Shown in pieces: positions 59,958 to 64,000 of a stretch of 64,000 nt of DNA. Below the pieces are notes generated by a model. That model was given only the letters and a program-made list of their open reading frames with translations, searched no databases and had not been told where the DNA came from. The stretch's first letter is position 1. Each line of letters starts with the position of its first letter. The DNA is from Photobacterium lutimaris (GTDB lineage Bacteria; Pseudomonadota; Gammaproteobacteria; Enterobacterales; Vibrionaceae). The translations under genes and the position numbers were made by a program. The DNA lies in assembly GCF_003025555.1 (NCBI RefSeq), contig NZ_PYMH01000016.1:28987-92986 (forward strand). Reading direction: 5' to 3'.

Positions 59958-61223
59958 ATGTATTCATCAATTAATGAAGCCAACACCGCCGTACTGGAAA
60001 AAGTGAAATCAGCGCGTCCATTTTGGGTTGATGTCGCCTCTGCGGGGGAAGTGATCTCGTGGTTGGCTGAAGGTAAACATTTACTGCATGCAGGCCCTCA
60101 GATCCAATGGGAAGAAATGACTGGGCCGATGCAAGGCGCCTGTGTCAGTGCTTGTTTATACGAAGGTTGGGCAACATCAGACACCGATGCTATGACTATG
60201 CTTGCGAGCGGTGAGGTTAAATTCAGTCCTTGCCATCACCATAATGCTGTCGGTCCTATGGGTGGCATTACATCAGCAAACATGCCAGTGATTGTGGTTG
60301 AAAATAAAGCCGACGGTAATTTCGCTTACTGCAATATGAATGAAGGTATCGGTAAAGTAATGCGCTTTGGCGCTTACGGTGACGAGGTCCAGCAACGTCT
60401 GCATTGGATGCGTGAAGAGTTGATGCCGGTGCTAAAAGATACGCTGAAACATACCGATGGTGGGGTTGATTTAGGGGCTATCATGGCTCAAGGCATTACC
60501 ATGGGGGATGAATTTCACCAACGTAACATCGCTACCTCCTCATTACTATTGAGAACGCTTGCGCCGAGTATTGCCGCTGTCGATACCAGCAAGGATGTGA
60601 TGAAGAGGGTATTTAACTTCCTCAGTATTACCGATCAATTCTTCCTCAATTTGGCAATGGCATTTTGTAAGTGTGCAATGGATGCTGGTGCGACGGTAAA
60701 GGCCGGCTCTATTGTTACCGCAATGACACGTAATGGTAAGGATTTTGGTATTCGAGTCAGTGGGCTAGGCGACCAATGGTTTACTGCGCCAGTCAACACA
60801 CCTGAAGGTTTGTATTTCACCGGTTACTCCCAAGAGCAGGCAAATACAGATGTTGGTGATAGTGCCATTACTGAAACTTACGGTGTCGGTGGCGCTGCGA
60901 TGGTCGCTGCACCAGGCGTTACTCGCTTTGTCGGTGTTGGCGGCGTTGATGTTGCGTTGGATGTTTCTGAAGAAATGTCTGAGATCTTTGTCGAGCAAAA
61001 CTCTTTGCTACAAATTCCTTCTTGGAATTTCCAGGGGGCATGCTTGGGACTCGACGTACGACATGTGGTTGAAACTGGGATTACACCTGTTATCAATACA
61101 GGCATTGCCCACAAGGAAGCCGGTATTGGGCAAATTGGGGCTGGTACGGTAAGGGCACCATTAGCATGTTTTGAAAAAGCCTTAGAAGCCTTGGCTCAAG
61201 AGATGGGCTTTGAGGCCAAGTAA
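59958..61223 (+). CDS. allG: Oxamate carbamoyltransferase subunit AllG (YlbE/DUF1116)
   Basis: A 421-residue protein of the DUF1116 family, matching E. coli YlbE (AllG). Typical stretches are SARPFWVDVASAGEV, MTGPMQGACVSACLYEGWA, FSPCHHHNAVGPMGGITSANMPV, VMRFGAYGDEVQQRLHWM, DEFHQRNIATSSLLLRTLAP, AMTRNGKDFGIRVSG, then VNTPEGLYFTGYSQEQAN with DIGDSAITETYG-like DVGDSAITETYG, and GIAHKEAGIGQIGAGTVRAP. It is the second subunit of the three-part carbamoyltransferase and lies directly between allF and allH. Confidence 0.94.
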   Translation: MYSSINEANTAVLEKVKSARPFWVDVASAGEVISWLAEGKHLLHAGPQIQWEEMTGPMQGACVSACLYEGWATSDTDAMTMLASGEVKFSPCHHHNAVGPMGGITSANMPVIVVENKADGNFAYCNMNEGIGKVMRFGAYGDEVQQRLHWMREELMPVLKDTLKHTDGGVDLGAIMAQGITMGDEFHQRNIATSSLLLRTLAPSIAAVDTSKDVMKRVFNFLSITDQFFLNLAMAFCKCAMDAGATVKAGSIVTAMTRNGKDFGIRVSGLGDQWFTAPVNTPEGLYFTGYSQEQANTDVGDSAITETYGVGGAAMVAAPGVTRFVGVGGVDVALDVSEEMSEIFVEQNSLLQIPSWNFQGACLGLDVRHVVETGITPVINTGIAHKEAGIGQIGAGTVRAPLACFEKALEALAQEMGFEAK

Positions 61224-61271
61224 ATCATGTGGAGGCGGCCTGATGGCTGCCTTGATCAAGCCGAGGATGAA

Positions 61272-62087
61272 ATGATCAATGAAGCGTTAGCCTACAGTTT
61301 ATCAGCGCCGTCTAAGCAAGGTGAATTGCGTTTTGCTGGCAGCGGCAGTAAGGCGATTAATTTTCTGACTGAAGATAACAAGGTCTTGACCCTACACCGC
61401 AGCGATGCGGGGATGAGCCCCTCTGGCTGGTCAGTATCAGCCCAGGTGTTTAATCAACTCAGTACATTAGTACCGGCGACAGGCAATATTCGTTTGGTTA
61501 GTCATGGCATGATAGTTAACGATTTACATCTGCGAAAGGGGGGAAATGGAGTATGGCTAAAAGCGTTGGGGGGATCCTCTATTTCCTTGGTGGCGCTGAC
61601 GGATTTCCTGAGTAAACAAGAAAAGGAAACGGGGTTATATGGCTCATTGTTGGAAATTATAAAGGACGAAGATAAGACATCTTTTTATCCAATATTGGCT
61701 CAGCTGTACCAATGGTTTGATGGGAAAACACCATGCTGGAAAGGTATTGTTGGGGCGGGGCCAGGATTAACGCCTAGCCATGATGATATGTTGGTTGGCA
61801 TGTTAGCCTGCGCTTATAGCCAACACGACTTAAAAGAAAAAGCGCATAAGTTGTTGCCCCTATCGTTAGATCTAGATTATTGGACAACATCAGTGAGTGC
61901 TGGCTATCTAGAACAAGCAAGAAACGGCTATTTTTCAGTAGCATTACTAGACCTAATAAACGCCAGTCCGAATAATTTTAGTTACTATGCTTCCCGGCTT
62001 CTAGAGCATGGCCACTATTCTGGTGCTGATACATTACTGGGAATATGGTTGTTCTTAAACTTACAAAAAGTCATAAACACTATATAA
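61272..62087 (+). CDS. allH: Oxamate carbamoyltransferase subunit AllH (YlbF/DUF2877)
   Basis: A 271-residue DUF2877 protein, exactly the length of E. coli YlbF (AllH) if the ATG at 61272 is used; it has GAGG five bases upstream. A longer reading from 61227, four bases after allG, adds 15 residues and has a poorer site. The hallmark is GIVGAGPGLTPSHDDMLVGML, with a C-terminal SRLLEHGHYSGADTLLGIWL. It is the third subunit of the oxalurate-cleaving complex and the last gene before a 160-base gap to allD. Confidence 0.9.
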   Translation: MINEALAYSLSAPSKQGELRFAGSGSKAINFLTEDNKVLTLHRSDAGMSPSGWSVSAQVFNQLSTLVPATGNIRLVSHGMIVNDLHLRKGGNGVWLKALGGSSISLVALTDFLSKQEKETGLYGSLLEIIKDEDKTSFYPILAQLYQWFDGKTPCWKGIVGAGPGLTPSHDDMLVGMLACAYSQHDLKEKAHKLLPLSLDLDYWTTSVSAGYLEQARNGYFSVALLDLINASPNNFSYYASRLLEHGHYSGADTLLGIWLFLNLQKVINTI

Positions 62088-62249
62088 AACCTTTTAATGA
62101 TTATTTACAGATAAACAGAAAAAATCATGAAGTTTAATTGAGTGTTTATAGATCACAAAATAATATATTTCTTAAGCTACTATAGGTTTATAAAGAAATA
62201 AAATAAACCTATTAGCCCGTGAAATTAAATATTTATCATGGAGTACATT

Positions 62250-63299
62250 ATGAATCTTTCAAGTGAGCAGCTTCATCAGTTAATTAAAAATAAAATCAAA
62301 CAAGCCGGTTTATCTGATGAACATGCTGATATTGTTGCAGATGTCCTTGTTTTTGCAGATGAGCGTGGCGTGCACTCACATGGTGCTGTTCGGGTTGAGT
62401 ATTATTCTGAGCGCATATCGAAAGGAGGTATAAACGCGAATCCTCAATTTACTTACGAAGAAACAGGCCCCTGTAGTGCACTTTACGATGGTGATAATGG
62501 TGCTGGCCATGTCATTGCAAAGAACGCCATGGATAAAGCAGTTGATATGGCAAAGTCGAAAGGTGTCGCTGTTATTGGTGTGAAGCGGATGAGCCATAGT
62601 GGTGCATTGGGCTATTTTACCAAATACGCAGCTGAGCAGGGCTTTATTGCGATTTCAATGTGCCAATCAGATCCTATGGTTGTCCCATTCGGTGGTAGTG
62701 AGGTTTACTATGGTACGAACCCAATCGCTTTTTCAGCGCCTGGCCCTGATGGTAAGACAATTAACTTTGATATGGCGACCACAATACAGGCTTGGGGTAA
62801 GGTGCTGGATGCACGATCTCGTAACCAATCAATTCCTGATACTTGGGCGGTAGATAGCACAGGAAACCCGACCTCTGACCCTCATGCTGTGCGAGCACTA
62901 TTACCTATTGCTGGACCTAAGGGATACGGTCTGATGATGATGGTTGATATTCTTTCTGGCGTGATGCTGGGTCTGCCTTTCGGTAAAAACGTCAGTTCAA
63001 TGTACGATGATTTAACGGAAGGGCGAAATTTAGGACAGTTACATATTGTGATTAACCCCGAATTTTTCACAACAAAAGAATACTTCATTGAATCGATTTC
63101 TCAAACTATGCAGGAATTAGGTGATATTCGTCCAGCCCCAGGCTTTGATAAGGTATTATATCCAGGTCAAAATAGTGATCTAATTGAAGCAAAATCAAAA
63201 GAAAATGGAATAGACATTATCGATGATGTTTATGAGTATTTGCGTTCGGATAAAATATACATCAACTCCTACGATCATAAATCTGCATTTAATGGGTAA
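62250..63299 (+). CDS. allD: Ureidoglycolate dehydrogenase (NAD+)
   Basis: A 349-residue member of the malate/L-lactate dehydrogenase-like (Ldh2) family, the same length as E. coli AllD. It shows ADERGVHSHGAVRVEYYSERI, ETGPCSALYDGDNGAGHVIAK, MSHSGALGYFTKYAAEQGF, SMCQSDPMVVPFGGSEVYYGTNPIAF, FDMATTIQAWGKVLDARSRNQ, PKGYGLMMMVDILSGVMLGLPFG and INPEFF. It oxidises (S)-ureidoglycolate to oxalurate, the entry to AllFGH. GGAG lies six bases before the ATG at 62250; the start at 62238 is rejected. Confidence 0.96.
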   Translation: MNLSSEQLHQLIKNKIKQAGLSDEHADIVADVLVFADERGVHSHGAVRVEYYSERISKGGINANPQFTYEETGPCSALYDGDNGAGHVIAKNAMDKAVDMAKSKGVAVIGVKRMSHSGALGYFTKYAAEQGFIAISMCQSDPMVVPFGGSEVYYGTNPIAFSAPGPDGKTINFDMATTIQAWGKVLDARSRNQSIPDTWAVDSTGNPTSDPHAVRALLPIAGPKGYGLMMMVDILSGVMLGLPFGKNVSSMYDDLTEGRNLGQLHIVINPEFFTTKEYFIESISQTMQELGDIRPAPGFDKVLYPGQNSDLIEAKSKENGIDIIDDVYEYLRSDKIYINSYDHKSAFNG

Positions 63300-63400
63300 G
63301 CAGAAAAAATAATACAAAAAAGAACTCTCATTAAGCACCTGTACCGTTATGAACAGCCTGTCATAAATACATATTTTGAAACAAAATAAGGAATGAAAAG

Positions 63401-64000
63401 ATGGAGCTATTAAAAACAAAGGTAGAAGAAACGTCGAAAAAAATCACTCAATATGGTTACCAAGAAGGGGCGGGTATGACGCGTCTACTGTACACTGAAG
63501 AGTGGTTATCAGCACAAAATACTTTCTTAGATTTATTTGAAAAAAGCGGCTTGCAGGCTTATTCAGATGATGTGGGCAATATATACGGACGCTTGGAAGG
63601 CACTGAGTTTCCGGATCAGGTGATTATGTCTGGTTCGCATATTGATACTGTCGTAAATGGCGGTAATCTCGATGGTCAGTTTGGGATTGAGGCTGCTTTT
63701 ATTGCCATGCAATACTTAAAAGATAAGCATGGTTCGCCAAAGCGGACTCTTGAAGTCGTTTCTTTGGCTGAAGAAGAAGGCAGCCGCTTCCCTTATGTAT
63801 TCTGGGGAAGTAAGAACATTGTCGGGATTGCTGATAATGATGCAGTGAAAGATTTGACCGATAACAAGGGTGTCAACTTTGTTGAAGCAATGAAAAAGTG
63901 CGGTTTTGACTTTGCAACAGATCGTACAGTCAGAAAAGATATCAAAGCGTTTGTCGAATTGCATATTGAGCAAGGCAAAGTGCTAGAAACTGAGGGTAAG
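63401..64000 (+). CDS. allC: Allantoate amidohydrolase (partial, runs off the right edge)
   Basis: The first 200 residues of an M20-family metal-dependent amidohydrolase. The start reads MELLKTKVEETSKKITQYGY, with AAGGAATG upstream. Metal ligands visible are H80 and D91 (GSHIDTVVNGGNLDGQFG), the E124-E126 cluster in LAEEEGSRFPYVFWGSKNI, and H188 in FVELHIEQGKVLE, all as in E. coli AllC. It converts allantoate to (S)-ureidoglycine, the substrate shared by AllE and PucG. About half of the expected 410 residues lie beyond the window. It is 101 bases after allD and probably in the same operon. Confidence 0.93.
   Translation, partial: MELLKTKVEETSKKITQYGYQEGAGMTRLLYTEEWLSAQNTFLDLFEKSGLQAYSDDVGNIYGRLEGTEFPDQVIMSGSHIDTVVNGGNLDGQFGIEAAFIAMQYLKDKHGSPKRTLEVVSLAEEEGSRFPYVFWGSKNIVGIADNDAVKDLTDNKGVNFVEAMKKCGFDFATDRTVRKDIKAFVELHIEQGKVLETEGK

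Noticed and set aside
1..64000. Prophage, transposon, CRISPR, toxin-antitoxin or defence island
   Set aside because: No integrase, transposase, repeat-spacer array, restriction or abortive-infection gene pattern was seen in any frame.

Overview
The window looks like a chromosomal segment of a marine gamma-proteobacterium of the family Vibrionaceae (Vibrio, Photobacterium, Grimontia or a relative). The grounds are moderate GC, the typical outer-membrane families (DUF2860, DUF3943, MipA/OmpV), a ShyA/MepM-type endopeptidase, Vibrio-style intergenic repeats of the TATACCCAAGT type, and proteins close to enterobacterial AllA, AllD, AllE, AllS, UspA, RstA and MelR. I cannot name the species. I see no phage, integron, IS element or CRISPR array.

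Region 1 (1-16.4 kb) is a mosaic of single-gene units: the tail of a LysR-type regulator, small conserved proteins (DUF3303, TIGR02450), two lipoproteins, a 2OG-Fe(II) oxygenase, a DUF3943 outer-membrane protein, a secreted M28 peptidase, a MelR-like regulator without melibiose genes, a GreA-C-like protein, an M23 endopeptidase, a GNAT enzyme and a eukaryotic-type glutathione synthetase. Most units end in clear hairpin terminators.

Region 2 (16.6-38 kb) holds a DUF2860 barrel, a LysR/gltS divergent pair, a three-domain RidA fusion, a long MipA/OmpV protein, an RND efflux pump (fusion protein plus permease), a NifW-like protein, UspA, tryptophanase with a recognisable TnaC leader peptide, an NlpE-like lipoprotein, a MOSC-reductase-ferredoxin fusion, a chemoreceptor, a choloylglycine-hydrolase-family enzyme and TrxC with an unusual WCNPC active site.

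Region 3 (38-47.8 kb) has tRNA-Ser(UGA) and tRNA-Asp(GUC) followed by a decayed duplication of the tRNA-Asp tail, a lipoprotein with an apparent frameshift in its signal peptide, an RstAB-like two-component pair, small membrane and periplasmic proteins, a divergent MarR/Bcr-CflA pair with two palindromic operators, and PpiB.

Region 4 (48.1-64 kb, open at the right edge) is a complete ureide catabolic island. allA, gcl, hyi, glxR and glxK turn ureidoglycolate into urea plus glyoxylate and then glycerate phosphate. pucG and allE compete for ureidoglycine. allD makes oxalurate, allF-allG-allH and allK convert oxalurate to oxamate, carbamate and ATP, and allC (cut by the edge) opens allantoate. 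An AllS-like activator sits between the arms. Carrying both PucG and AllE/AllD gives two routes into oxalurate. The allantoinase and transporter genes are not in view and probably lie to the right.
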